Assembly (NCBI RefSeq): GCF_003054325.1
Contig: NZ_QBKU01000001.1
Coordinates: forward strand, 124,001 to 188,000
Origin: Sulfitobacter mediterraneus
Lineage (GTDB): Bacteria; Pseudomonadota; Alphaproteobacteria; Rhodobacterales; Rhodobacteraceae
Length of the DNA: 64,000 bases
Direction: 5' to 3'
Under the pieces are notes generated by a model. It was not told where the DNA came from. It saw only the letters and a list, made by a program, of their open reading frames with translations, and did no database searches. Position 1 is the first letter of the stretch. Each line of letters begins with the position of its first letter. The position numbers and the translations under genes were made by a program. Below, piece after piece: positions 34,799 to 43,032 of this stretch.

Positions 34799-36244
34799 TT
34801 ACTCCGGATCAGAGGAAAAAATCAATCTTTCGTCACAAGGTGCCACGCGCAGGATGTTTGTGCTGCCCGGCACGTTGAAAGGCACACCCGCCGTGACCAC
34901 GATGTGATCCTCCGGCCCGGCAAAGCCTTCGCTGCGGGCGGCTTTGGCGGCAGACACCACCGCACTTTTGAAGCGCTCCAATTCGCCGGTGATCACGCAA
35001 TTGGTGCCCCAGCTGAGCGCCAGACGCCGCGCGGTTCCCACCAGCGGGGTCAAAGCGATGATCGGCACACGGGGCCGCTCGCGGGCGGTCAGCAACGCGG
35101 TTGTCCCGCTTTGCGTAAAACAGCAGATCGCCTTGATATCGGTGGTTTCAGCGATCTCGCGGGCGGCGGCTACAATGCCATCCGCGACGGTCATCCTGTC
35201 GGCCTTGCGCGAGGCCTCGATGATCTGGGTATAGGTCGGGTCTTGCTCAACCTCGGTTGCAACGTTGTCCATCGTCTGGACCGCTTGCACAGGATAATCC
35301 CCTGCTGCGGATTCCGCGCTCAACATCACGGCGTCCGCGCCTTCATAGATTGCGGTGGCCACATCGGACACTTCGGCGCGGGTCGGCATCGGGCTTTCGA
35401 TCATGCTTTCCAGCATCTGCGTGGCCACGATCACCGGTTTGGCCGCCGCACGGCATTTGCGCACCAGACGTTTCTGGATCGGCGGCACATTCTGCACCGG
35501 CAGTTCCACACCCAGATCGCCCCGCGCCACCATGATGCCGTCGCTTACAGCGAGAATGTCATCAAATCGGTCCACGGCAGAGGGTTTCTCGATCTTCGAC
35601 AGAATCGCCGCGCGGCCCTGTGCCAAAGCCCGTGCTTCGTCCACATCTTCAGGGCGCTGTACAAAGCTGAGCGCAAGCCAATCCACACCCAGACCGCAAA
35701 CAAATTCCAGATCCGCGCGATCCTTGTCCGATAGTGCCGCCAGCGGCAGCACCACATCCGGCACGTTCACACCTTTGCGGTTAGAGATCACACCGCCGGT
35801 GATCACCTCGCAATTGGCATAATCGGCCCCGCAATCGGTGACCTTGAGGCGGATCTTGCCGTCATTGACCAAAAGGCTTGCACCCGGTTCAAGCGCGGCA
35901 AAAATCTCGGGATGCGGCAGGCAAACCCGTGAAGCATCCCCATCCGCCGGATCAAGGTCCAGTCGGAAGCTGGCGCCCTCGTCCAATTGTTCGCTGTCAC
36001 CTGCAAACACGCCCACACGCAACTTTGGCCCCTGCAAATCGGCCAGAATGCCGATGGTGCTACCGGTTGTTTCCTCAACCTTGCGAATGATCGTGTGTTT
36101 CTCGCGGATCTCTTCGTGGCTGCCGTGGCTCATATTGAGCCGGAACACATCCGCCCCCGCCTTGTGCAGCGTTTCGATCATGTCGTAAGTGTCTGATGCT
36201 GGTCCCAGCGTCGCCACGATCTTTACATTGCGCAGGCGTTTCAT
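34799..36244 (-). CDS. pyk: Pyruvate kinase
   Basis: A 481-residue glycolytic enzyme making pyruvate and ATP from phosphoenolpyruvate and ADP. Seen: KIVATLGPAS near the start, FRLNMSHGSHEE, ILADLQGPKLRVG, the catalytic lysine in ILSKIEKPSAVDRFDDI, MVARGDLGVELP, and ATQMLESMIESPMPTRAEVSDVATAIYEGADAVMLSAESAAGDYPVQAV. Start at 36244 follows GAGGACG. Divergent from the formylglutamate amidohydrolase gene. Confidence 0.97.
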   Translation of the reverse strand: MKRLRNVKIVATLGPASDTYDMIETLHKAGADVFRLNMSHGSHEEIREKHTIIRKVEETTGSTIGILADLQGPKLRVGVFAGDSEQLDEGASFRLDLDPADGDASRVCLPHPEIFAALEPGASLLVNDGKIRLKVTDCGADYANCEVITGGVISNRKGVNVPDVVLPLAALSDKDRADLEFVCGLGVDWLALSFVQRPEDVDEARALAQGRAAILSKIEKPSAVDRFDDILAVSDGIMVARGDLGVELPVQNVPPIQKRLVRKCRAAAKPVIVATQMLESMIESPMPTRAEVSDVATAIYEGADAVMLSAESAAGDYPVQAVQTMDNVATEVEQDPTYTQIIEASRKADRMTVADGIVAAAREIAETTDIKAICCFTQSGTTALLTARERPRVPIIALTPLVGTARRLALSWGTNCVITGELERFKSAVVSAAKAARSEGFAGPEDHIVVTAGVPFNVPGSTNILRVAPCDERLIFSSDPE

Positions 36245-36366
36245 ATGGTGCGTCCTCATTTGGTTGGTTGGCAGAGCCGCCAACAGAAAGAAAATTCGTT
36301 AGCGATAACAATACGTCGCTTAGGCGCTTATAGAATGCCGTCATGCAAGTCAAAGGTTTCACAAAT

Positions 36367-37104
36367 ATGACCTATCAACCTTTTCACATCGAGGGAGAGG
36401 ACAGACCCGCCCGCTGGCTGATCACCTGTGACCATGCGGCCAACACTGTGCCGCCCCAAATCAACGGTGGTTCTCTGGGGCTTGATCCAGCGGATATGGC
36501 GCGCCACATCGCCTTTGATCCGGGCACCGCAGGAGTTGGCAAGGCGCTTGGCAAGTTGCTGAATGCGCCTGTGATCATGTCCAACTTCTCGCGTTTGGTG
36601 ATTGATCCGAACCGCGGTGAAGACGACCCAACCTTGCTGATGAAGCTCTATGACGGCACGATCATTCCCGCCAACCGTCACGCGGATCTGGACGAACGGG
36701 AACGGCGGCTGGATCTGTGTTACCGCCCCTATCACGATGCCCTGACCCGCCTTGCCGCGCGGCCCGGAACGGTGATCCTGTCCTTGCACAGCTTTACCCC
36801 GCAACTGCGCGGCCGCCCGCCACGCCCTTGGGAAATCGGTGTCCTTTATGCCCGCGACACGCGGCTTGCGCATCCGTTTCTGGATCGGCTCCGTCAAGAG
36901 GCGGACCTGACCGTGGGCGACAATGAACCCTACTCAGGCCATTTGCCCGGCGATGCCGTGGACCGCCATGCGCTGCAACACGGGCGGCCAAATGTCCTGA
37001 TCGAGCTGCGCAATGATCTGGTCTCGGATGCTGACGGACAAAACCATTGGGCCAAACGGTTGGCCCCGATGCTGACCGAAGTCCTTGATGCCACCGGTCT
37101 TTAA
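36367..37104 (+). CDS. N-formylglutamate amidohydrolase family protein
   Basis: A 245-residue member of the FGase family, which hydrolyses N-formyl-glutamate or similar N-acyl amino acids. Seen: WLITCDHAANTVPP near the start (metal histidine), SRLVIDPNR, LSLHSFTPQLRG, and NEPYSGHLPGDAVDRHALQHGRPNVLIELRNDL. It is not near hut genes, so a true role in histidine degradation is uncertain. An ATG 24 bases earlier is possible. Followed at 11 bases by the isomerase gene. Confidence 0.87.
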   Translation: MTYQPFHIEGEDRPARWLITCDHAANTVPPQINGGSLGLDPADMARHIAFDPGTAGVGKALGKLLNAPVIMSNFSRLVIDPNRGEDDPTLLMKLYDGTIIPANRHADLDERERRLDLCYRPYHDALTRLAARPGTVILSLHSFTPQLRGRPPRPWEIGVLYARDTRLAHPFLDRLRQEADLTVGDNEPYSGHLPGDAVDRHALQHGRPNVLIELRNDLVSDADGQNHWAKRLAPMLTEVLDATGL

Positions 37105-37115
37105 AGGAAATACAG

Positions 37116-37457
37116 ATGCCGCATTTTATTCTTGAACATTCACCAGACATTCCTGGCGATCAAATCTCTGACACGCTTGATGCGCTCTTTGCCGCCGCCA
37201 GCGATCATCCGGAATTTCCCGACCCCGCGGCGATCAAAATGCGCGCCCTGCCCTGCGCCCAGCAACGGATGGCGGGAAAGGTCCACAGCTTTGCCCATCT
37301 GACAATCAAACTGCTGACCGGGCGCGACACCCCAACCAAAGCGGCCTTGGCGCAGGACATGCTAATGGTCTTGGACGCGCAATTGCCGCAGGTCGGCCAG
37401 CTCACCGTTGACCCCCGCGATATGGCACGCGACACTTACGCCAAACGCATTCTCTGA
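37116..37457 (+). CDS. 5-carboxymethyl-2-hydroxymuconate isomerase-like protein
   Basis: A 113-residue tautomerase-superfamily protein. MPHFILEHSPDIP carries the catalytic Pro-1 after methionine removal, and AHLTIKLLTGRDT is the family's second strand. Family members isomerise a homoprotocatechuate intermediate, but no other hpa genes lie nearby, so its real substrate is unknown. It sits in a compact three-gene run with the amidohydrolase and the DUF1244 gene. Confidence 0.82.
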   Translation: MPHFILEHSPDIPGDQISDTLDALFAAASDHPEFPDPAAIKMRALPCAQQRMAGKVHSFAHLTIKLLTGRDTPTKAALAQDMLMVLDAQLPQVGQLTVDPRDMARDTYAKRIL

Positions 37458-37471
37458 AGTTAGGAGCCGTC

Positions 37472-37783
37472 ATGGACGACCAAACCAAGCTCGAAATTGA
37501 AGCCGCCGCCTTTCGCCGGTTGCAGCAGCATCTGATGCAAGACCGCACCGATGTGCAGAATATCGACATGATGAATCTCGCCGGATTCTGCCGCAACTGC
37601 CTGTCCCGCTGGTATCAGGAAGCGGCCAATGAGCGCGGCATCGAAATGACCAAGGATGAGGCGCGGGAAACCTATTACGGGATGACAATGGCAGAATGGA
37701 AGGCCAACTATCAGACCGACGCATCACCCGAAAAACAAGAGGCCTTCAAAACCGCATTCGCAGAAAACGTCGGCAAGGCCTAG
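37472..37783 (+). CDS. DUF1244 family protein
   Basis: A 103-residue protein, MDDQTKLEIEAAAFRRLQQHLMQ. The family block LAGFCRNCLSRWYQEAA (about 36-52), with two cysteines, is intact, as is the KDEARETYYGMTMAEWKA helix that follows. Function unknown; the family is common in Proteobacteria. Ribosome site TTAGGAG. Followed by a hairpin before the convergent MaoC gene. Confidence 0.85.
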   Translation: MDDQTKLEIEAAAFRRLQQHLMQDRTDVQNIDMMNLAGFCRNCLSRWYQEAANERGIEMTKDEARETYYGMTMAEWKANYQTDASPEKQEAFKTAFAENVGKA

Positions 37784-37801
37784 GGCGGGGTTCACCCCGC
37801 C
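37784..37801. terminator. Hairpin between convergent genes
   Basis: GGCGGGG-TTCA-CCCCGCC in the 23-base gap between the DUF1244 and MaoC stops. No T-run, so terminator function is likely but not certain. Confidence 0.5.
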
Positions 37802-37806
37802 ACCTT

Positions 37807-38265
37807 TCAAAACGAATACAGCAACAACCACTCCGCCCGCAGCGCGGGGCGGTCCATCCCCTGCACCTGCACCTCCGCGCCGACCCGCACCATCAGATCG
37901 CCCCGCCCCCGGACCTTGGCATCCTGCACTGTAAATTGCCCGCGGATCATCGCACCAACCGGCACGGGCGCCAGAAACCGCACTTTATCAAACCCGTAAC
38001 TCACGCAGGCGCTTTGCCCTTTGACTTTCGGCATTGCCTCGAACGCCATGCCAGACATCATCGACAGGGTCAGCATGCCATGGGCAATCGTGCCGCCAAA
38101 TTCGGTCTGCGCCGCCTGCGCCGGATCAACGTGCAGGAACTGCCTATCCCCGCTCACTTCAGCAAAGGCATCAATCCGCGCCTGATCGACCAAGGTCCAC
38201 TCTGATTGCGCCAAGATCTGGCCGGTCATCGCGGTCAAAGCCTCGCGGTCGATGGGATTTGCCAT
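37807..38265 (-). CDS. MaoC-family (hot-dog) dehydratase / enoyl-CoA hydratase-like
   Basis: A 152-residue hot-dog protein. The hydratase catalytic motif is DAFAEVSGDRQFLHVDPAQA followed by GGTIAHGMLTLSMM, giving the Asp/His dyad of R-specific enoyl-CoA hydratases. It is too short to be mesaconyl-CoA hydratase. It probably hydrates a trans-enoyl-CoA; substrate unknown. Divergent from the DMT protein gene. Confidence 0.87.
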   Translation of the reverse strand: MANPIDREALTAMTGQILAQSEWTLVDQARIDAFAEVSGDRQFLHVDPAQAAQTEFGGTIAHGMLTLSMMSGMAFEAMPKVKGQSACVSYGFDKVRFLAPVPVGAMIRGQFTVQDAKVRGRGDLMVRVGAEVQVQGMDRPALRAEWLLLYSF

Positions 38266-38325
38266 TGGGTGGCCTCTTGGGGTTCAGTGGGACAGATCCT
38301 TCTTCTTTGACCGAAAGACCCCGTT

Positions 38326-38769
38326 ATGAACACCCCTCTGATTGCCCTTGGCCTTGTCGCGCTCGCCGGTTGTGCAGTTGCTTTGCAAACCCCGATCAAC
38401 GCCGCCCTCGGCCGCAGCATCGGCAGCGGTGTCGCCGCCGCAGCCGTATCTTTCGGTGTCGGCTTTCTGGTGCTGCTCGCTGTTCTGAGCCTTTCGGGCG
38501 ACATCGGATCGCTTGGACGGATCACAATGGCCCCACCGGTATTGCTCATCGGCGGGGCGCTGGGGGCATTTTATGTCTGGACGGTACTTTGGGCGATCCC
38601 AACCCTTGGCGCATTGACCACGATCACCGCATTGATCCTCGGGCAATTGTCGGCGGCGTTGTTGATCGACGCCGCCGGATTTTTTGGTCTGGCCGTGCAG
38701 GCCATCACCCCGACCCGCCTCGCCGCAGCGGCATTGGTCGGGGCAGGGGTTGTTCTGTCGCGGTTTTAG
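38326..38769 (+). CDS. DMT-superfamily half transporter, YdcZ/DUF606 family
   Basis: A 147-residue inner-membrane protein with about five hydrophobic segments. ALQTPINAALGRSIGSGVAAAAVSFGVGFLVLL is the DUF606 signature; GALGAFYVWTVLWAIPTLG and LGQLSAALLIDAAG follow. It corresponds to one half of a drug/metabolite transporter and probably works as an oligomer. Its stop overlaps the dat stop by 4 bases convergently. Confidence 0.87.
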   Translation: MNTPLIALGLVALAGCAVALQTPINAALGRSIGSGVAAAAVSFGVGFLVLLAVLSLSGDIGSLGRITMAPPVLLIGGALGAFYVWTVLWAIPTLGALTTITALILGQLSAALLIDAAGFFGLAVQAITPTRLAAAALVGAGVVLSRF

Positions 38770-39626
38770 ATCGCAGCTTTGCGCATCTCATCAAGGTAGA
38801 TCTCACGCAGACGCGGCGCCACACGCCCCGGCGCACCATCGCCCAGTGCAACACCGTCGATCTCGACCACCGGCATGACAAAAGCACTGGCCGAGGTGGT
38901 AAACGCCTCATCCGCCTGCTTCGCCTCGTCTATGGTAAAGTTACGCTCTTCCACTTCCATCTGCGCCTCTCGGGCAAATCGCAAAACCGCCGCGCGGGTG
39001 ATCCCGTGCAGGATGTCATTGCTCAGGGCGCGGGTGATGATTTTGTTGCCCTTCACGATATAGGCGTTGTTGGATGTGCCTTCGGTGACAAAGCCGTCCT
39101 CAACCATCCAGGCATCATCACAGCCCGCTTTCTTGGCCATCATCTTGCCCATCGACGGATAAAGCAGCTGCACTGTTTTGATGTCGCGGCGACCCCAACG
39201 GATGTCATCAATCGAAATGATCTTGGCACCACGCTTGGCCGCAGGGCTGTCGGCCAGACCCGGTTTGTTCTGGGTGAACAAAACAATGGTCGGCACGGTT
39301 GTTTCAGGGTCAGGGAAAGCAAAATCCCGATCGCCATCCGATCCGCGCGTGATCTGCAAATAGATCAAACCCTCTTCAATCTCGTTCAAACGCACCAATT
39401 CGCGGTGCACCTCCAGCAGATCCGCCTTGCTGATCGGGTTGTTCATCTCCAGCTCGTTCAGGGACCGGCTCAGCCGCACGGCGTGACCGTCAAAATCAAT
39501 CAATTTGCCATCCAGCACCGACGTCACTTCATAAACGCCGTCCGCCATCAAGAAGCCGCGGTCAAAGATGGAGATGCTGGCTTCGGTCTCTGGCAGGTAT
39601 TCGCCGTTTACATAAACTGTCCGCAT
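38766..39626 (-). CDS. dat: D-amino-acid transaminase (class IV aminotransferase)
   Basis: A 286-residue PLP enzyme moving the amino group between D-amino acids and 2-oxo acids, mainly D-Ala plus 2-oxoglutarate to pyruvate plus D-Glu. Start MRTVYVNGEYLPETEASISIFDRGFLMADGVYEVT is typical. The catalytic lysine is in DIKTVQLL and the PLP-phosphate/glutamate block in EDGFVTEGTSNNAYIV. The length and N-terminus fit D-amino-acid rather than branched-chain transaminase. It follows dgcA by 6 bases, so it is the third gene of dgcN-dgcA-dat. Confidence 0.92.
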   Translation of the reverse strand: MRTVYVNGEYLPETEASISIFDRGFLMADGVYEVTSVLDGKLIDFDGHAVRLSRSLNELEMNNPISKADLLEVHRELVRLNEIEEGLIYLQITRGSDGDRDFAFPDPETTVPTIVLFTQNKPGLADSPAAKRGAKIISIDDIRWGRRDIKTVQLLYPSMGKMMAKKAGCDDAWMVEDGFVTEGTSNNAYIVKGNKIITRALSNDILHGITRAAVLRFAREAQMEVEERNFTIDEAKQADEAFTTSASAFVMPVVEIDGVALGDGAPGRVAPRLREIYLDEMRKAAI

Positions 39627-39632
39627 GATGTC

Positions 39633-40598
39633 TTAGCCCCAAAGTCCGGCCACGGGTGGATGCACCCCGGCCTTGTCAAAAATCAAAGGTTCATCGCGGT
39701 CTTCGGCCAACAGAAGCGGGCCGTCAAGGTCTACAATCGTTGCGCCCTTCGCCACGAGGGTCGCGGGCGCCATGGCAAGCGATGAACCAACCATGCACCC
39801 CACCATCACATCATAGCCTTCGGCGCGGGCGGCATCCCGCAGCGCCAGCGCCTCGGTCAAGCCACCGGTTTTGTCCAGTTTGACGTTCACCACATCATAT
39901 TTGCCCTTCAACTTGGGCAGGCTGGCACGATCATGGGCGCTTTCATCGGCGCAAACCGGCACAGGCCGGTCCAGACCAATGAGCGCGTCATCCTCGCCCG
40001 CGGGCAAAGGTTGCTCTACCAAAGCCACACCAAGGCGGACCAGATGCGGTGCCAGATCGGCATAGACCTCGGCGGACCAACCTTCATTGGCATCCACGAT
40101 AATGGTTGATTTGGGCGCACCGGCCCGCACTGCCTCAAGCCGGGGCATGTCATCGGGCGTGCCCAGCTTGATCTTCAGCAAGGGCCGATGCGCATGTTTG
40201 GCCGCCTGCACCTGCATCTCCGCAGGGCTGGCCAAGGATAGCGTATAGGCGGTGATCTCCGGGCCCGGCTGCGCCAAACCGGCCAATTCCCAAACCCGCT
40301 TGCCGGCTTGCTTGGCCTCCAGATCCCACAGCGCACAATCCACCGCATTGCGCGCCGCGCCCGCAGGCAACAGATCGTAAAGCGATCTACGGGTGATATC
40401 GCCAGGCAGCGCCTCGATCTCTGCGGTGACGCTTTCCAGGGTTTCCCCGTAACGGGCATAGGGCACACATTCGCCCCAGCCTGTCACGCCGCCCGCATGC
40501 AATCGCACGGTCAGCACCTTGGCCTCGGTCCGCGATCCGCGCGAGATGGTGAACACCTCCGCCAGTTTAAACACGTCCCGCGTCACTTCGATGCGCAT
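39633..40598 (-). CDS. dgcA: N-acetyl-D-glutamate racemase DgcA (enolase superfamily)
   Basis: A 321-residue muconate-lactonizing/dipeptide-epimerase-like enzyme. Catalytic KxK is in LLKIKLG, metal ligands in IVDANEGW, VEQPLP and CADESAHD, and the second base in VNVKLDKTGG. Enzymes of this type were first called L-Ala-D/L-Glu epimerases. Next to a DUF1611 gene, the published assignment is racemisation of N-acetyl-D-glutamate in the DgcN-DgcA pathway. A GGCCAAATGAAGGAG element supplies its ribosome site. Confidence 0.87.
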   Translation of the reverse strand: MRIEVTRDVFKLAEVFTISRGSRTEAKVLTVRLHAGGVTGWGECVPYARYGETLESVTAEIEALPGDITRRSLYDLLPAGAARNAVDCALWDLEAKQAGKRVWELAGLAQPGPEITAYTLSLASPAEMQVQAAKHAHRPLLKIKLGTPDDMPRLEAVRAGAPKSTIIVDANEGWSAEVYADLAPHLVRLGVALVEQPLPAGEDDALIGLDRPVPVCADESAHDRASLPKLKGKYDVVNVKLDKTGGLTEALALRDAARAEGYDVMVGCMVGSSLAMAPATLVAKGATIVDLDGPLLLAEDRDEPLIFDKAGVHPPVAGLWG

Positions 40599-40606
40599 AC
40601 CCGCTC

Positions 40607-40644
40607 CTTCATTTGGCCAAAAAAACTCAATTCCCCGCGCGGGG
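40607..40644 (-). repeat. Short intergenic element supplying the dgcA ribosome site
   Basis: Minus strand reads CCCCGCGCGGGGAATTGAG, a T-run, then GGCCAAATGAAG, continuing directly into GAGCGGGT and the dgcA ATG. The GAAGGAG at its end is the Shine-Dalgarno sequence. Fills most of the 58-base dgcN-dgcA gap. Confidence 0.6.
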
Positions 40645-40656
40645 CTTGATGCAGAC

Positions 40657-41658
40657 TTACAATGCCTCCAGCGCTTCGGCCAGCCGCGCCGCCCCGTGGC
40701 GGAATGGATCGACCGCAGGCAGGCCCATGTCTGCCTCGACTTTCGCCAGATAGGCGTTGGCCTCGTCTTCGGGCATATGTTGGGTATTCACGGAGATGCC
40801 CACGACCTTACAGGCCGGATTGGCCACTTTGGCCAAGGTCAACGCCATGTCCGACACCGCTTGCATGGTCGGCAGCTGGTATTCCGGCAGACCGCGCATG
40901 TGTTCGCGTGTGGGCTCATGGCAAATGATCAAAGCGTCCGGTTGACCGCCATGGATAAGGGCCATGGTTACGCCGGAATAGCTAACGTGGAACAGGCTGC
41001 CTTGCCCTTCGATGATGTCCCAATGGTCTTCGTCATTGTCAGGGGTCAAATACTCCACCGCACCGGCCATGAAGTCGGCAATCACTGCATCCAGCGGCAC
41101 ACCCGATCCTGTGATCAGAATGCCGGTCTGGCCTGTGGCACGGAAGGTGCTGTTCACACCGCGCTCCTGCAACGCTTCATCCAGCGCCAGCGCCGTGTAC
41201 ATTTTTCCGACCGAACAATCGGTGCCAACAGCGAGCACCCGTTTGCCACTGCGCTTGATGCCGTTGGCAATCGGATATTGCACATTTGGCACCCGCACAT
41301 CGTGCAGGGTGCAACCGTTCACCTGCGAGGCCGCAACAAGATCGCCTTCGTCATGCAGCATATTGTGCAGCCCGGACGCCAGATCAAAACCCATCCCCAG
41401 CGCCTCGATCAGCACCTCTTTCCAAGCCTGAGAGATCACGCCGCCCCGGTTGGCCACGCCGATCACCAGCGTCTTGGCACCGGCGGCCTTGGCCTCTTCC
41501 AGTGTCAGATCTTTCAGACCCACATCCGCCTTGCAGCCCGCCATGCGGAACTGGCCCACGGCATTGTCTGGCCGCCAGTCTTTGATGCCCTGTGCCACTT
41601 TCGCGGCAAGTTGGTCCGGTGCATCGCCGAGGAAAAGAAGATATGGTGTTTCGATCAT
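40657..41658 (-). CDS. dgcN: D-glutamate N-acetyltransferase DgcN (DUF1611)
   Basis: A 333-residue DUF1611 protein. The N-terminal Rossmann-like domain starts TPYLLFLGDAPDQLAAKVAQGI. The C-terminal P-loop domain has AVGTDCSVGKMYTALALDEAL (Walker A variant) and DALIICHEPTREHMRGLPEY. Published work assigns DgcN as the acetyltransferase that turns D-glutamate into N-acetyl-D-glutamate, the substrate of DgcA; the product N-acetyl-L-glutamate can enter arginine synthesis. First gene of the operon, with AGGAG at the start; divergent from mcl1 over 244 bases. Confidence 0.87.
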   Translation of the reverse strand: MIETPYLLFLGDAPDQLAAKVAQGIKDWRPDNAVGQFRMAGCKADVGLKDLTLEEAKAAGAKTLVIGVANRGGVISQAWKEVLIEALGMGFDLASGLHNMLHDEGDLVAASQVNGCTLHDVRVPNVQYPIANGIKRSGKRVLAVGTDCSVGKMYTALALDEALQERGVNSTFRATGQTGILITGSGVPLDAVIADFMAGAVEYLTPDNDEDHWDIIEGQGSLFHVSYSGVTMALIHGGQPDALIICHEPTREHMRGLPEYQLPTMQAVSDMALTLAKVANPACKVVGISVNTQHMPEDEANAYLAKVEADMGLPAVDPFRHGAARLAEALEAL

Positions 41659-41705
41659 GGCGGTCTCCTAGCGTTGAGTTTCAGCACATATTGAAGCACG
41701 ATTGC

Positions 41706-41720
41706 CGCAAATCCTTTGCG
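41706..41720. promoter_or_regulatory. Candidate operator, CGCAAA-TCC-TTTGCG
   Basis: A perfect inverted repeat, 47 bases upstream of dgcN. The TTTGC core resembles sites of RamB/ScfR/PccR-type short-chain acyl-CoA regulators; a second, looser pair lies at 41786-41806. Confidence 0.5.
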
Positions 41721-41785
41721 AGTCTGCGGTCAATTTCAAAAACTGCGCGATAATCTCTCACACATCTACGATCAGGCGCGAGATT

Positions 41786-41806
41786 TTTGCATGCCGCAGC
41801 TGCAAA
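41786..41806. promoter_or_regulatory. Candidate operator, TTTGCA-N9-TGCAAA
   Basis: Half sites TTTGCA (41786-41791) and TGCAAA (41801-41806) around TGCCGCAGC, 97 bases upstream of mcl1. The wider region 41659-41902 has no gene. Confidence 0.45.
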
Positions 41807-41902
41807 TGCTGCACGTGCGAAAACACTCTTGCAGCTCGCAGCGCAATTTAATACCAGCTAAACCCAGAGAAAACGCAACAATATTACCGCAAGGAATCGC
41901 CC

Positions 41903-42859
41903 ATGTCTTTCCGCCTGCAACCTGCCGCCCCGGCCCGCCCAAACCGCTGCCAGCTTTTTGGCCCCGGATCACGCCCGGCGATCTTTGAAAAGATGGCCAG
42001 TTCTGCTGCGGATGTTATCAACCTTGACCTCGAAGACAGCGTCGCCCCTTCGGACAAAGACAGCGCACGGGCCAACGTGATTGCCGCGATCAGCGAGCAC
42101 GATTGGGGCACCAAGACGCTTTCAGTGCGGATCAACGGTTTGGATACGCCGTATTGGTACCGCGATGTTGTGGATTTGATGGAACAGGCCGGCGAACGGC
42201 TTGACCAGATCATGATCCCCAAGGTCGGCTGTGCGGCGGACATCTATGCGGTTGATGCCCTGGTGACCGCAATCGAAGCAGCCAAAGGGCGCAGCAAGCG
42301 GATCTCCTTTGAGGTGATCATCGAATCCGCAGCGGGCGTGGCGCATGTCGAAGAAATTGCCGCCAGCTCACCGCGTTTGCAGGCGATGAGCCTTGGCGCC
42401 GCTGATTTTGCCGCCTCGATGGGGATGCAGACCACCGGTATCGGCGGCACGCAGGAAAACTATTACATGCTGCGGGAAGGCGAAAAGCATTGGTCTGATC
42501 CCTGGCATTGGGCCCAAGCCGCGATTGTTGCCGCCTGCCGGACCCATGGCGTGCTGCCCGTGGACGGCCCGTTTGGCGATTTCTCGGATGATGAAGGCTA
42601 CCGCGCACAGGCCCGCCGTTCTGCGACCCTGGGCATGGTTGGCAAATGGGCCATTCACCCAAAGCAGATCGGCATCGCCAACGAAGTGTTTACCCCATCC
42701 GAAGAAGCCGTGGCCGAAGCGCGGGAAATTCTGGCTGCGATGGAACAGGCCAAGGCCAATGGCGAGGGCGCGACGGTCTATAAGGGGCGTTTGGTCGACA
42801 TCGCCAGCATCAAGCAGGCCGAAGTCATTGTGCGTCAGTCCGAGATGATTGCAGGCTGA
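41903..42859 (+). CDS. mcl1: L-malyl-CoA/beta-methylmalyl-CoA lyase
   Basis: A 318-residue CitE-like lyase of the ethylmalonyl-CoA pathway. It cleaves beta-methylmalyl-CoA to glyoxylate and propionyl-CoA and condenses acetyl-CoA with glyoxylate to malyl-CoA. Start MSFRLQPAAPARPNRCQLFGPGSRPAIFEKMASSAADVINLDLEDSV matches Rhodobacter Mcl1, as does the length. SFEVIIESAAG supplies the metal glutamate, and GMVGKWAIHPKQI is present near the C-terminus. Start has AAGGAATCG. It is monocistronic, ended by a strong terminator. Confidence 0.95.
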   Translation: MSFRLQPAAPARPNRCQLFGPGSRPAIFEKMASSAADVINLDLEDSVAPSDKDSARANVIAAISEHDWGTKTLSVRINGLDTPYWYRDVVDLMEQAGERLDQIMIPKVGCAADIYAVDALVTAIEAAKGRSKRISFEVIIESAAGVAHVEEIAASSPRLQAMSLGAADFAASMGMQTTGIGGTQENYYMLREGEKHWSDPWHWAQAAIVAACRTHGVLPVDGPFGDFSDDEGYRAQARRSATLGMVGKWAIHPKQIGIANEVFTPSEEAVAEAREILAAMEQAKANGEGATVYKGRLVDIASIKQAEVIVRQSEMIAG

Positions 42860-42888
42860 TACATCGGATCGCCTGAGCGATCCGACCG

Positions 42889-42914
42889 AGGCGGGGCGTT
42901 GCCCCGCCTTTTTT
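42889..42914 (+). terminator. Rho-independent terminator of mcl1
   Basis: GGCGGGGC-GTT-GCCCCGCC followed by TTTTTT. A second hairpin (GGATCGC with GCGATCC) precedes it at 42866-42883. Confidence 0.93.
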
Positions 42915-43000
42915 GTCAGGCGCGGGTGATTTTGGCAGTTGATGATGGGACTCACGCCCCAGACCCGACGTCGCTACTGGGGTTTCACACCCCCAGACCC

Positions 43001-43027
43001 CCGTGGAGGTTTTCTGGCCAAATGAAG
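43001..43027 (+). repeat. Short intergenic element (GGAGG...TGGCCAAATGAAG)
   Basis: CCGTGGAGGTTTTCTGGCCAAATGAAG-type sequence between mcl1 and the Lrp gene, preceded by CCCCCAGACCC. Same family as 40607-40644. Confidence 0.6.
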
Positions 43028-43032
43028 AGGGG

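Noticed and set aside
38034-39785. 583-codon open frame on the plus strand
   Set aside because: Runs antisense to MaoC and dat and across the DMT gene; composition is that of a shadow frame.
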